Shown here in pieces: positions 15,703-24,919 of a DNA stretch of 64,000 nt. The number at the start of each line of letters is the position of its first letter. Position 1 is the first letter of the stretch. This DNA is from an uncultured Bacteroidia bacterium (lineage in GTDB: Bacteria > Bacteroidota > Bacteroidia > Bacteroidales > F082), in assembly GCA_902785755.1 (NCBI GenBank), contig CACZZO010000012.1, forward strand, positions 62,001 to 126,000. Reading direction: 5' to 3'. The position numbers and the translations under genes are program-made. Below the pieces are notes generated by a model. The model saw nothing but the letters and a program-made list of their open reading frames with translations. It did not search any database and was not told where the DNA came from.

Positions 15703-17079
15703 TTAAGCCAATTCTCCGTCTTTCGCAAAGTGCTGGTAGAAAGCGACAATCGTCTCAATGCCTTTGTAGAAATGGTCGAGGCGATAGTTCTCGTTGGGCG
15801 AGTGGATGGCGTCTTCGCCGAGGCCGAAGCCCATCAGGATGGACTTGATACCAAGCACTTCCTCGAACCTCGCGATAATCGGGATCGAGCCGCCCGAGCG
15901 CATCGGGATGGGCTGCTTGCCGTAGGTGTCCATGTAGGCGGCTTCGGCGGCCTTGTAAGCCGGTAGGTCGATGGGGCAGCCGTAGGCCTGTCCGCCATGC
16001 AGCGGCGTGACCTTCACCGAGACGTATTCGGGAGCGTTCTTCTCGAGATAGTCCTTCACCAAAGCGGCAATTTTCTCGTGGTTTTGGTTGGGCACCAAGC
16101 GGCACGACAGTTTGGCGTAGGCCTTCGAAGGCAGCACGGTCTTGGAGCCTTCGCCCGTGTAGCCGCCCCACATTCCACAAAGGTCGAAGCTGGGACGCAC
16201 ACCGACTCTTTCAATCTTGGTGTAGCCTTCCTCGCCGCGCAAAGCCTTCACGCCGAGGCTCTTCTTGTAGTCGGCTTCGCTGTAAGGCGCCATGTTGAGC
16301 AGTTCGCGCTCGCGGGCTGAACATTCAATCACATCGTCGTAGAAATGCGGAATGGTGATGTGGTTGTTCTCGTCGGTGCACTTGGCAATCATCTCGCACA
16401 AGGTGTTGAGCGGGTTGGCCACGCTGCCGCCGAAGAGGCCGGAGTGGAGGTCGGCGTTGGGTCCGGTGACCTCGATTTCCCAATAGGCCAAGCCGCGCAA
16501 GCCTGTGGTGATGCTTGGCACGTCGGTGGCAATCATTGAGGTGTCGGAAACGAGGATGACGTCGGCCTTCACGAGGTCTTTGTATTCCTCAATCCACTTC
16601 GAGAGGCTGCCCGAGCCGATTTCCTCTTCGCCTTCAAGCATGAACTTCACGTTGCAGGGCAAAGTGTTGGTTTTCACCATCGTTTCAAAGGCTTTGGCGT
16701 GCATGAACGACTGGCCTTTGTCGTCGTCGGCGCCGCGAGCCCAGATTTTTCCGTCCTTGACGACAGGCTCAAACGGGTCGGTGTGCCATAGGTCGATGGG
16801 ATCGACGGGCATCACGTCGTAGTGGCCGTAAACCAGCACGGTAGGCAGCTTCGGGTCGATGGTTTTCTCTCCATAGACGATGGGATTGCCTTCGGTAGGC
16901 ATCACCTCTGCCTTGTCGGCACCGGCTTTCAAAAGATGGTCGCGCCAGCACTCGGCACAGCGGATCATGTCGGGCTTGTGCGCCGATTCCGAGCTGATGG
17001 ACGGGATTCTGATCAGGTCAAACAATTCCTCAAGGAAACGCTCCTTGTTGGCTTCGATGTAGTTGTTGGTGATTTGCAT
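15703..17079 (-). CDS. M20 family dipeptidase (cytosolic nonspecific dipeptidase-like)
   Basis: A 458-residue zinc-dependent peptidase of the M20 family, closest to CNDP2-like dipeptidases. Metal-binding and catalytic motifs are visible: VYGHYDVMPVDP (His and Asp), WARGADDDKGQ (bridging Asp), EGEEEIGS (catalytic Glu and metal Glu) and IHSPNENY near the C-terminus. A central dimerisation domain spans about 200-370. No signal peptide is present, so it acts in the cytoplasm, probably in the final step of peptide degradation. It is transcribed alone and converges with natAB. Confidence 0.92.
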   Translation of the reverse strand: MQITNNYIEANKERFLEELFDLIRIPSISSESAHKPDMIRCAECWRDHLLKAGADKAEVMPTEGNPIVYGEKTIDPKLPTVLVYGHYDVMPVDPIDLWHTDPFEPVVKDGKIWARGADDDKGQSFMHAKAFETMVKTNTLPCNVKFMLEGEEEIGSGSLSKWIEEYKDLVKADVILVSDTSMIATDVPSITTGLRGLAYWEIEVTGPNADLHSGLFGGSVANPLNTLCEMIAKCTDENNHITIPHFYDDVIECSARERELLNMAPYSEADYKKSLGVKALRGEEGYTKIERVGVRPSFDLCGMWGGYTGEGSKTVLPSKAYAKLSCRLVPNQNHEKIAALVKDYLEKNAPEYVSVKVTPLHGGQAYGCPIDLPAYKAAEAAYMDTYGKQPIPMRSGGSIPIIARFEEVLGIKSILMGFGLGEDAIHSPNENYRLDHFYKGIETIVAFYQHFAKDGELA

Positions 17080-17352
17080 AATTATTTAATTTGGAATTTC
17101 AAGATTTGAAGATTTCAAGATTGTGGGCAAATTTACGCAAAAAATCCAAATGGTGAGTTGTTTGGAGAAAAAGTTGTGATAAAGAAAGCGATTAAGGAGA
17201 TATGGCTGTCGCCTCCGATGGGGTCAAAAGAAAATCGGTTTGCAACGCTTGCAAAAGAATTTTCATAAATACATTATGTTGTGTTTCAATATTTTACATT
17301 GAAAACAACCAATAATTACTTGATGGAATCTTGTAAAATCTATCACAATCCG

Positions 17353-18114
17353 TCAACTTATCTCTGGCTCAAACCTCCTCAACTCCACCTTCTCTCCATC
17401 AAACACCGCATAACTGAAATCATAAATCCAATTGCCCACGATGGTGGTCAGGGCATGGTTACCAGTCTTGTATTGCATGGGTTTGTGCTGGTGGCCGAAG
17501 ACGAAGAAGTCAATTGAAGGGTCGAGTTGGGCTTGCTCTTGGGCGTATTGGTAGAGGCGCGTGTTGGGAATGTCGTCGTAATAGCCGCGCTCCACCTCGT
17601 TTTTGAGTTTTTTTAGGCGGTGGTTGTGCGACCATTTCAAGGCCAATCCTATGCCGAAGTCGGGATGTATCAGCCTGAACAAGAACTGGTTGAGCTTACA
17701 TTCAAACACCTTTTTGAGGAACTTGTAGCCCTTGTCGCCGGGGCCGCGTCCGTCGCCGTGGACGAGGAAGAACTTCTTTCCTTTGATGGTCTTGATGACG
17801 GGCTCGCGATGCAGTTCAATCCCGATTTCATCACGCAGGTAACCAAAACTCCAAAGGTCGTGGTTGCCGATGAACAAATGCACGGGAATGTTGGCATCGG
17901 TAAACTCGGCCAGCTTGCCTTGCAGCCTGACGAACCCCTTGGGAATCACGGTCTTGTACTCAAACCAAAAGTCGAACAAGTCGCCCATTAGGTAGAGTTC
18001 TTCGCAGTCGGGACGGATTTGTTCCAAAAAACGCAATAACTTGCGCTCGCGCTCGTGGCTGTCGGCAAGCGTGGGGATGCCCAAATGGAAATCGGTGACG
18101 AAATAAACGGCCAT
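17353..18114 (-). CDS. lpxH: UDP-2,3-diacylglucosamine diphosphatase
   Basis: A 253-residue calcineurin-like phosphoesterase that hydrolyses UDP-2,3-diacylglucosamine to lipid X, the fourth step of lipid A synthesis, at the cytoplasmic face of the inner membrane. Metal motifs are TDFHLG (in place of the more usual SDLHLG), GDLFDFW, GNHDLW and VHGDGRGPGD. A basic, hydrophobic segment (about 130-165) matches the lipid-binding cap. Its ATG abuts the pnp stop, with both at base 18114, and lpxK lies one gene upstream, so the three form one overlapping run. Confidence 0.9.
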   Translation of the reverse strand: MAVYFVTDFHLGIPTLADSHERERKLLRFLEQIRPDCEELYLMGDLFDFWFEYKTVIPKGFVRLQGKLAEFTDANIPVHLFIGNHDLWSFGYLRDEIGIELHREPVIKTIKGKKFFLVHGDGRGPGDKGYKFLKKVFECKLNQFLFRLIHPDFGIGLALKWSHNHRLKKLKNEVERGYYDDIPNTRLYQYAQEQAQLDPSIDFFVFGHQHKPMQYKTGNHALTTIVGNWIYDFSYAVFDGEKVELRRFEPEIS

Positions 18115-18950
18115 CAGAACTTGATTTCGGACGAGCGGCGGATGACTTCGGTGATGAGGGTGATGAGTTTCGGCTCGACGGCGTTCACGGCCTTGATGAC
18201 CTCTTCGTGCGTGATGATGACGGGATGGTCCTCGCCGTAGATGTTGCCCATGTCGGAGATGATGGACAGGCCGAAAACGGGCAGCTTGCCCTGTCGCGCC
18301 ACAATGACCTCTGGCGTGGTTGACATTCCGATGGCGTCAGTCCCTATGATGCGGAAGTAGCGGCACTCGGCAGGCGTTTCGTAGGTCGGGCCGGTGGTGG
18401 CGGTGTACACACCATGCTGAACTTCAATGCCTTTCTCTTTTGCGATGGCATCGGCCAAGTGGATGAGGCGCTTGTCGTAAGGCTCGCTCATGTCGGGGAA
18501 ACGGTCGCCGAAACGGTCGTCGTGCGGCCCAATCAGCGGGTTGGGCATCATGTGGATTTGGTCGGTGATGATCATGATGTCGCCCACCTTGAAGTCGGGG
18601 TTAAGGCCGCCAGCGGCGTTGCTTAGGATGAGGAATTGTATGCCCAACTGCATCATCACGCGAATGGGGAAGGTGACGGTTTCTATCGGGTAGCCTTCAT
18701 AGAAGTGGAAACGCCCTTGCATGGCCACGACACGCCGACCTGCGATAGTGCCAAACAGCAGTTGCCCCTTATGGCCTTGCACGGTGGAAACAGGGAAGTT
18801 CGGTATGTCAGAATAGGGGATGGCGTGTTGCACGGTGATGCCATTGGCCAGACCGCCCAAACCAGAACCTAAAACAATACCGATTTCAGGCTGGAAATTT
18901 CTCGTTTTCAGCTTGATATAATCAATTGTAGTGAGTATCTTCTCGTACAT
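18114..18950 (-). CDS. Purine nucleoside phosphorylase
   Basis: A 278-residue trimeric-type purine nucleoside phosphorylase (PNP/MTAP family II), cleaving purine nucleosides with phosphate to the base and ribose 1-phosphate. Characteristic segments are GIVLGSGLGGLA, GHKGQLLFG, MQGRFHFYEGY, ILSNAAGGLNP and GTDAIGMSTTPEVIVARQ. It overlaps lpxK by 29 bases at its start and shares a base with lpxH at its end. This purine salvage gene is therefore embedded between two lipid A genes, probably for expression convenience. Confidence 0.93.
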   Translation of the reverse strand: MYEKILTTIDYIKLKTRNFQPEIGIVLGSGLGGLANGITVQHAIPYSDIPNFPVSTVQGHKGQLLFGTIAGRRVVAMQGRFHFYEGYPIETVTFPIRVMMQLGIQFLILSNAAGGLNPDFKVGDIMIITDQIHMMPNPLIGPHDDRFGDRFPDMSEPYDKRLIHLADAIAKEKGIEVQHGVYTATTGPTYETPAECRYFRIIGTDAIGMSTTPEVIVARQGKLPVFGLSIISDMGNIYGEDHPVIITHEEVIKAVNAVEPKLITLITEVIRRSSEIKF

Positions 18951-19971
18951 AGTTCAATATTTCTTCGTTAAACTTTTTTTCTTCGTGGAACCTTACGCCA
19001 ACGGGCAAAGCGAATAGCGGCGCAGTTTCAAACTGACAAAAATAAGGAGAATTTGTCAATCGGGCGGCATCTTTTTCGGTGGTGACGATGATTTTTTGTT
19101 CACCGTCGAGATGCCCAAATCGTTGCAGGATGGTTATCAAATCGTCTTCGGTGTAGGCATGATGGTCTGCAAAAGTCAGATAATCAAATGTTTGGAATCG
19201 TTTGTAAAGTTCCTTGATGAGCGGCTTCGGATTTGCAATGCCGCAAAACAGCAGGGCGGAATCGGCTTTAGCAACCTCAAATTGTTTGGCCGCCTCGTTC
19301 AAAGGCTGCAAAGGAGAATATTCCAAATAGGAGAAAAACACTTTTTGCCCGTTTGTTGGTTTTAACTTTCTGATAATCTGTTGTTTCTCTCTTTCATCCA
19401 AATTCTTCGGCGACTTGCTGACCACGATGATTTGTGCACGTTTGGCGGCTGACTTGATGTCGCGCAAAGTGCCGGAAGGGAACAGGAAATCGTCGCAATA
19501 AAGATGCTGATATTCAGTCAGTAGGATGTTCAATCCCGCTATGATGGGTCGGTGTTGGAAAGCATCGTCCAAGAGAACGACTTCAGCACGGTGAGGAAAG
19601 GAAAGCAGTTTGCCTGTGCCGTCCACACGGTCTTCGTCCACCGCGACCAAAATCCCTTGAAACTTCCTGAAATATTGTAGCGGCTCATCGCCAATGGTTT
19701 CGTAAGTGCTTTGGTTGTCAGCCATTTGGAAACCTTTCGTCTTGCGTCCATAGCCTCGGCTCAATGTCGCCATTTTGTATTTGTCGCGCAATATATTAAT
19801 AAGGTATTCCACGGTAGGCGTTTTGCCGCTTCCGCCAAGGCAGAGGTTGCCCACACAAATCACGGGCTTCTCGAATCGCGTCTTTTTCAAAATCCGCCAA
19901 TCGTAAAGTTTATGCCTGATTTTCAGCGCAATGTGATACAAAAGCGATATGGGCAAAAGTAAAATTCTCAT
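18922..19971 (-). CDS. lpxK: Tetraacyldisaccharide 4'-kinase
   Basis: A 349-residue membrane-associated P-loop kinase that phosphorylates the 4' position of the lipid A disaccharide. Walker A is GNLCLGGSGKTPT near residues 41-53. Conserved family segments are SRGYGRKTKGF, VGDEP-like IGDEPLQY, VLLDDAFQHR and TEKDAARL. The N-terminal hydrophobic helix (ILLLPISLLYHIA) anchors it. The start at 19971 (MRILLLPIS) fits the family; a longer reading frame runs upstream into the Nif3 gene on the other strand and is not coding. It overlaps pnp. Confidence 0.92.
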   Translation of the reverse strand: MRILLLPISLLYHIALKIRHKLYDWRILKKTRFEKPVICVGNLCLGGSGKTPTVEYLINILRDKYKMATLSRGYGRKTKGFQMADNQSTYETIGDEPLQYFRKFQGILVAVDEDRVDGTGKLLSFPHRAEVVLLDDAFQHRPIIAGLNILLTEYQHLYCDDFLFPSGTLRDIKSAAKRAQIIVVSKSPKNLDEREKQQIIRKLKPTNGQKVFFSYLEYSPLQPLNEAAKQFEVAKADSALLFCGIANPKPLIKELYKRFQTFDYLTFADHHAYTEDDLITILQRFGHLDGEQKIIVTTEKDAARLTNSPYFCQFETAPLFALPVGVRFHEEKKFNEEILNYVREDTHYN

Positions 19972-20025
19972 TATGGGGGTCAAAATTAGGCAAAAATTCC
20001 TAATTTTGAGCCAAATTTTGAAAAT

Positions 20026-20820
20026 ATGACCGTAAAAGACATTTTGGATTGCATTACCGAGATTGCACCGCTGCATTGGCAAGAAAGTTACGACAATGCA
20101 GGTCTGCAAGTCGGTGACATGAACGCAGAAGCACGTAAAGCATTGATTTGCTTGGATATAACCGAAGAAATCGTGGACGAGGCCATCGCCAAAAACTGTA
20201 ATCTCATCATCAGCCATCACCCGCTGATTTTCAGGGGATTGAAGCATTTGACTCCCGAAACCTACATCGAGCGTGCTGTGATGAAAGCCGTCAAGAACGA
20301 CATCACTATGTTTTCCATGCACACTAATTTGGATAACAGTTACTTAGGTGTGAGTCGCGTCCTCGCGGAAAAGTTTGGCTTGAAGAATTTGCACATTCTT
20401 CAACCTTCTGAATGTTCACCTGAACTTTGTGGAGCAGGCATGGTGGGTGAGTTTGAAAAACCGATGGATGAACTTGAGTTTCTGAACCTTGTGGCCAAAA
20501 CAATCGGCTCGCCTTGTTTGCGCCATTCTGCTTTGACAGGTCGTAAAATTCAGAAAGTCGCGCTTTGTGGCGGGTCAGGAGTTCCGTTTATGGCCGATGC
20601 GATGAAAAATCATGCCGATGTTTATCTTACCGCTGACGTCAAATATCACGACTTTTTCGTTCCAGAGGGTAACATTTTGTTGGTCGACGGCGGGCATTTC
20701 GAGACCGAACAATTCACGAAAGAATTATTATGTGACTTGATTCGGAAAAAATTTCCTAAATTTGCAGCCGAAATCGCTGAAACGAGGACAAATGCGGTTC
20801 ATTATTTTGTAAGAAATTAG
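20026..20820 (+). CDS. Nif3-like dinuclear metal centre protein (DUF34/NIF3)
   Basis: A 264-residue Nif3/YbgI family protein. SHHPLIFRGLKHL near residue 62, SMHTNLDN near 104, and DGGHFETEQ near the C-terminus supply the His, Asp and Glu ligands of the dinuclear metal site. The family forms hexameric toroids; its cellular role is still debated and a link to GTP cyclohydrolase I type 2 annotation is often transferred without proof. The zinc-ribbon coiled-coil gene follows 11 bases downstream, a pairing seen in many bacteria. It diverges from lpxK with only 54 bases between. Confidence 0.9.
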   Translation: MTVKDILDCITEIAPLHWQESYDNAGLQVGDMNAEARKALICLDITEEIVDEAIAKNCNLIISHHPLIFRGLKHLTPETYIERAVMKAVKNDITMFSMHTNLDNSYLGVSRVLAEKFGLKNLHILQPSECSPELCGAGMVGEFEKPMDELEFLNLVAKTIGSPCLRHSALTGRKIQKVALCGGSGVPFMADAMKNHADVYLTADVKYHDFFVPEGNILLVDGGHFETEQFTKELLCDLIRKKFPKFAAEIAETRTNAVHYFVRN

Positions 20821-20831
20821 AAATCAACAAT

Positions 20832-21881
20832 ATGGCTAAGAAAGTGAATAATGAAGAGGCTGAAGTGACTGAAGTTGCTGAGGCTAAAGAAGTTAAGGAA
20901 ACCAAGAAGGTAACCAAAAAGACCGCCAAGGTTGAGGAAAACCCTGAAGTTGAGGAAACCGAAGTCAAGGAGGAAACCGCTGAGGAAAAACCCAAGAAGA
21001 CTGCTAAAAAAACCGCGAAGAAAGAGGAGGAAACTCCTGTGGTTGAAGAAGTTAAAGATGAAATAGTGGAAGTCAAGGAAGAAGCGAAGGAAGAGCCTGC
21101 GGAGGCTGCGACCGAATCCGTACCTGCTGGCGAAGTGCCAGTTGAGGTGAGCGTTGAGCAGAAATTGGTGGCCCTCTACACTTTGCAGCAAGTGGACTCC
21201 AAGATTGACGAAATCCGCGCCTATCGTGGCAACCTTCCCCTTGAAATTCAGGATATTGAGGACGAAATCGCTGGTTTGGAAACCCGTATTTCCAACTTCA
21301 AGGATGAAAGCAAGAAGAATCAGAAGGATATTTCGGACTACAAAATCAAGATGAAAGAGACCGAAGCACTGATTAAGAAATATGAGGAGCAGCAAAACAA
21401 TGTCCGCAACAACCGTGAATATGATTCGTTGACAAAAGAGATTGAGTATCAAACACTTGATAACCAACTTTCGGACAAGCGCATCAAAGAAATCACGGCT
21501 AAGGACAATGATGTGGCGGCAAAGGTTGCCCAAGCCCAGATGCGTCTCAACGAATTGAAGGGTGCATTGAAGGAAAAGAAAGATGAGCTTCATTCGTTGG
21601 TGGAAGGTACAGAGAAGGAGGAGGAACAACTTTTGCAACGCTCGGCAGAGGCCGAAAAGTTTGTGGAAGACCGCTTGCTCGTTGCTTACAAGCGCATCCG
21701 CAAGAACGCCCGCAACGGCCTCGCCGTGGTCGGCATTTTCGATGAGGCTTGTGGTGGTTGCTTCAACCGTATTCCTCCGCAACACCAATTGGACATCTGC
21801 ACGCACAAGAAAATCATCGTGTGCGAATATTGTGGACGTATCTTGGTGGACAAAGACATCATTGCGCAATATAACGCATAA
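20832..21881 (+). CDS. Zinc-ribbon coiled-coil protein (zf-RING_7 type) with charged N-terminal extension
   Basis: A 349-residue protein. Residues 1-110 are a Lys/Glu/Val/Thr-rich low-complexity extension made of motifs such as KKTAKKTAKKEEE and EVKEET. Residues about 115-290 form a long antiparallel coiled coil, and the C-terminus is a zinc ribbon with CGGC near 307 and CEYC near 334. The coiled-coil plus C4 ribbon unit is that of the zf-RING_7 family (for example HP0958 and chlamydial CdsZ), which act as chaperone-like or RNA-binding proteins. The function of the extension is unknown. It is co-transcribed with the Nif3 gene and followed by a terminator at 21909-21935. Confidence 0.87.
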   Translation: MAKKVNNEEAEVTEVAEAKEVKETKKVTKKTAKVEENPEVEETEVKEETAEEKPKKTAKKTAKKEEETPVVEEVKDEIVEVKEEAKEEPAEAATESVPAGEVPVEVSVEQKLVALYTLQQVDSKIDEIRAYRGNLPLEIQDIEDEIAGLETRISNFKDESKKNQKDISDYKIKMKETEALIKKYEEQQNNVRNNREYDSLTKEIEYQTLDNQLSDKRIKEITAKDNDVAAKVAQAQMRLNELKGALKEKKDELHSLVEGTEKEEEQLLQRSAEAEKFVEDRLLVAYKRIRKNARNGLAVVGIFDEACGGCFNRIPPQHQLDICTHKKIIVCEYCGRILVDKDIIAQYNA

Positions 21882-21908
21882 CGTAAAAAATAGTGTTTTT
21901 TTGGTTTG

Positions 21909-21935
21909 GGGTCACATTCGTGTGGCCCTTTTTTT
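21909..21935 (+). terminator. Intrinsic terminator with TTCG tetraloop
   Basis: GGGTCACA, TTCG, TGTGGCCC and then seven T. The 8 bp stem with a UUCG loop is very stable. It ends three bases before the stop codon of the convergent porin gene. Confidence 0.9.
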
Positions 21936-21937
21936 GT

Positions 21938-23395
21938 TCAGAACCTCACCTTGAGGGTGGTCAAAAGGAGGTGCTTGAATTGCCTTTGCGTGACAGGTTC
22001 GATGCCCTGATTGCCTGCATCGTAAAGAGTGATTTGGTTTTTGCCGCATGTGAGTTCGTAGGCAAAATCGAAAGTGACGGCTGTGCCTGCGGGCACACTG
22101 ATGCCGACCGAGGCTTTCTTGACGCTACCGTCAGATTTTCCTAAACCCAATGGACTGCCGTAATAGGCTGCGCCCAAACGAAGGTATGAGCCACCGAGTT
22201 CCCACTCGCTGCCGAGGCGGAAGTTGAGGGTGCGCCCGTAAGTGTTTCTGATGTTGAAGTTGACGGTGTCATAATTCCAGTCATTGGCGGTGAACTTGGC
22301 CGCACCATAATTCTGATATTCTGCGTCGAGGCTGATGATGCCACGGTTTTGGACGACAAAAGCCATGCTCCCAATCCACTTCAAAGGGCTGATGAATGTG
22401 TATTCGTAGTAGGATTGTGGGCTAATGTATTTCCTTGTAATCCAGTTGATTTCAGATTCTGTTTCGGTTTGCCACGATTCGGTGAAAGCATAGATGGTCG
22501 GGGAGTGGAAAGCACCGCCGAAACGGAACCACGAATTAGCATGGTAAATGAACCCGACCTTGACACTGCCGCCCCAGCCAGTAGAGCGGAGGTTCTCGGT
22601 GAAACTCCACTTGTTGAAACCGCTCCCGGGGTCTGCGCCGTCGGGATGCGATTCGCTGAAAACCTTCACGCCTTCGCGCTTGATGTGGGCCAAGTTCGCA
22701 CTGATGCCGATAAAGAGTTTGTCGAAATAGTTGGCACTTCCCGCAAAGGTCCATTCCTCGGAACGCCCCTTAAAGTCACAATCCTGACCTTGCCAAATGT
22801 TGCCTTGAGGCACGGGACTGCTGTAATATTCTCCTTCTTCATCTTCATAAATGTCAATGAGATAGGTCTGCCATGCGGGATAGATGTCGTTGGGGAATAG
22901 GCTTTGGAAATCATCGGGATTGAGTCCGTCGATTTGCGCGAGATAATTGTCAATCTTGGAACTTGTTGGATTGATGCCTCTACTCAAGGTGTGCATGTTG
23001 AAGTCGTTGGTGCGCGTGAGTCCGATGCCAAACTGGGTGTATCGCAAGGCGCGGTAGTTGCTCCGCTCTTTGGTGCCGACAAAGCCCACATTGGGAATCG
23101 AAAGGCGGAAACGGTTGGCGTTTTGGGTCGAGCCGTAATAGTCAGAGGAATGGAAGTTGTCCATCAGGTTGAACGAGGCCGTAAACTCATTGCTGCGGTA
23201 AATGCCCAAGCCAGCCGGATTGATGCTGACGGCGGTCATGTCGCCACCCACTGCACCGAGAGCGTTGCCCATGCCCAAAGCCTTGGCAGTGCCTTGGTAA
23301 TAGGTTTGTGAAAACCGGCAGGCATCGTCGGGGCCTTGCGCGAAGGTCGCCGAAATGCAGAACAGAGCAAAAACTATAGTGATGATTCTCTTCAT
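21938..23395 (-). CDS. OmpP1/FadL-like outer membrane protein
   Basis: A 485-residue beta-barrel protein with a signal peptide (MKRIITIVFALFCISATFAQ) cleaved near residue 20. The segment DACRFSQTYYQGTAKALGMG...AVGGDMTAVSINPAGLGIYR is the typical N-terminal hatch region of Bacteroidetes OmpP1/FadL/TodX-type porins, which let hydrophobic molecules cross the outer membrane. Alternating aromatic beta strands follow, ending in the barrel-closing LLLTTLKVRF. The start at 23395 is set by the signal peptide. It is transcribed alone. Confidence 0.87.
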   Translation of the reverse strand: MKRIITIVFALFCISATFAQGPDDACRFSQTYYQGTAKALGMGNALGAVGGDMTAVSINPAGLGIYRSNEFTASFNLMDNFHSSDYYGSTQNANRFRLSIPNVGFVGTKERSNYRALRYTQFGIGLTRTNDFNMHTLSRGINPTSSKIDNYLAQIDGLNPDDFQSLFPNDIYPAWQTYLIDIYEDEEGEYYSSPVPQGNIWQGQDCDFKGRSEEWTFAGSANYFDKLFIGISANLAHIKREGVKVFSESHPDGADPGSGFNKWSFTENLRSTGWGGSVKVGFIYHANSWFRFGGAFHSPTIYAFTESWQTETESEINWITRKYISPQSYYEYTFISPLKWIGSMAFVVQNRGIISLDAEYQNYGAAKFTANDWNYDTVNFNIRNTYGRTLNFRLGSEWELGGSYLRLGAAYYGSPLGLGKSDGSVKKASVGISVPAGTAVTFDFAYELTCGKNQITLYDAGNQGIEPVTQRQFKHLLLTTLKVRF

Positions 23396-23473
23396 ATTAA
23401 CGAAAAAGACTACCTTTTGAATCGAACTGCAAAGGTAGTCTTTTATTGTCAAATCCGGCTATTTGGCTGAAAT

Positions 23474-24823
23474 TTATCTTCTTCCGCCGCCCGAACTGCG
23501 TCCGCCGCCGCTACTTGAACCACGACTTCCGCCACCTGAACTGTGGCTGCCGCCCGAACTTGAGCTACGGCTTCCTCCGCTATAACTGCTGCCCGAACTG
23601 CGGCTTGAACTCGATGAGGAACTTCTCGAAGGCGAACTGCTTCTGTTGTAACTGCCGCTTGACGAACTGCTCCTATTGCTTGATGAGCCACTTCTGTTGT
23701 AGCTGCCACTGCTTGAGTTGCTTCTGCTTGCGCTGGATGAGGATGAGCGCGAGGAGGACGAACCTTGCGGGCGCACATATTCAGAACTGGAGCGCGAAGG
23801 ACGGCTGCTGCTCGGCGAGGTGTAGTTTTGGCGTTCACTGCTTTGGCTGCCCGTGCGGGCGGTGCTGCTGCTTGAAGGACGGCTGGCCGTGGCGTTGCCC
23901 GTGCGTCCGCTGGTGCCTGCTGTCGGGCGGTTGCTGACGGTGGGTCTGCTGACGTTAGCATTGCTGGTGCGGCTTGAAGCACTGCCTGCCGTTGGGCGGC
24001 TTGAGTTGCTGCCGCTGACTCTGGCATTGCTGCCACCAGCGCTGGCTGTGCCCGACATGCTGCCTCCCGTTGAGGGCCTGACGCGACCGTTGTTCATACT
24101 GTTGCTCATCGAGCCGGCGGTGCTGTTGCCGTGGCGCACGCTGGCCACATAGTTGCCGAGACTGTTGTTGCCGCCGCCATTATAGTTGCCGTGGTGCCAG
24201 TCGTAGTGGTGATGGTGGTGATGATACGGGTGGTGCCAATACGGGTTGTAGTAGGCCCAATAGGGATTCCAGCCCCAATAACCGTAATAGGGATAGCCCC
24301 AGTAATAGTCCCAGCCCCAATAGGTGCGCCAGTAGGGACGATAGCCCCAACCGATGTAGATACTCGGGCCGAAACTCCAATAGAAGGGGTCGTAGCCGCC
24401 GCCTACATAAACGTATGTGTCGCCACCACTGCTGTAGCCGCCTGTGTAATAGTCGTCGTAATAGTCACGCGAGGAGGAGGCCTGCGTGCCGAAACGCTTG
24501 ATGCGAGCCGCATAGTCGGCATCGTAATAGGTTTCGGTGGTGGTGTAGACCACGCCGTTGGTGTCGGTCACCGTTTCCGTGGTTTGATACACGGGTTCGG
24601 CATTGCTGACGTAGTTTTTGCTGTCGGAATAGTAGGCTTGGTAGTCGTATTCCGAGTTGCTGCTGATGCTTGGGCTCACATAGGAGCCGTTGCCGGCGGC
24701 CATGCGACTGCCCGTATTGCCGTAGGGCGAATAGTAGGTGTCGTCTTTCGCCATTTGCTTGTTCGACGAGCAAGCGGCGAAGGCCATCAAGGCAATGAAC
24801 GGAAGGATTCTGAACGCTTTCAT
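23474..24823 (-). CDS. Low-complexity lipoprotein: aromatic/His middle, Ser/Arg/Gly tail
   Basis: A 449-residue protein with a lipobox (FAACSS, Cys18). Residues about 20-150 are Tyr/Ser/Asn-rich. Residues about 150-215 are packed with Tyr, Trp, Pro and Gly (YWGYPYYGYWGWNPYWAYY) and end with a run of His (PYHHHHHHYDWHH). Residues about 225-449 are dominated by Ser with regularly placed Arg and Gly (for example SSSSSGSYNRSS and GGGRSSGGGRR), resembling SR or RGG tails. It is probably anchored on the cell envelope. No enzymatic motif is visible. Similar Tyr/Trp/His-rich proteins occur in Bacteroidetes but I know of no assigned function. Confidence 0.8.
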   Translation of the reverse strand: MKAFRILPFIALMAFAACSSNKQMAKDDTYYSPYGNTGSRMAAGNGSYVSPSISSNSEYDYQAYYSDSKNYVSNAEPVYQTTETVTDTNGVVYTTTETYYDADYAARIKRFGTQASSSRDYYDDYYTGGYSSGGDTYVYVGGGYDPFYWSFGPSIYIGWGYRPYWRTYWGWDYYWGYPYYGYWGWNPYWAYYNPYWHHPYHHHHHHYDWHHGNYNGGGNNSLGNYVASVRHGNSTAGSMSNSMNNGRVRPSTGGSMSGTASAGGSNARVSGSNSSRPTAGSASSRTSNANVSRPTVSNRPTAGTSGRTGNATASRPSSSSTARTGSQSSERQNYTSPSSSRPSRSSSEYVRPQGSSSSRSSSSSASRSNSSSGSYNRSGSSSNRSSSSSGSYNRSSSPSRSSSSSSSRSSGSSYSGGSRSSSSGGSHSSGGGSRGSSSGGGRSSGGGRR

Positions 24824-24919
24824 TTTATTGTGTTTTTATTTGTTCTTGAAATTATTTTTCGCTGCAAAAATATGCAAAATTCGTACCAAAATCGATATTT
24901 AGGGGGAGTTTTTTCGGCT

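Noticed and set aside
19972-20322. N-terminal extension of LpxK
   Set aside because: It lies antisense to the Nif3 gene; LpxK homology begins at MRILLLPIS (19971).
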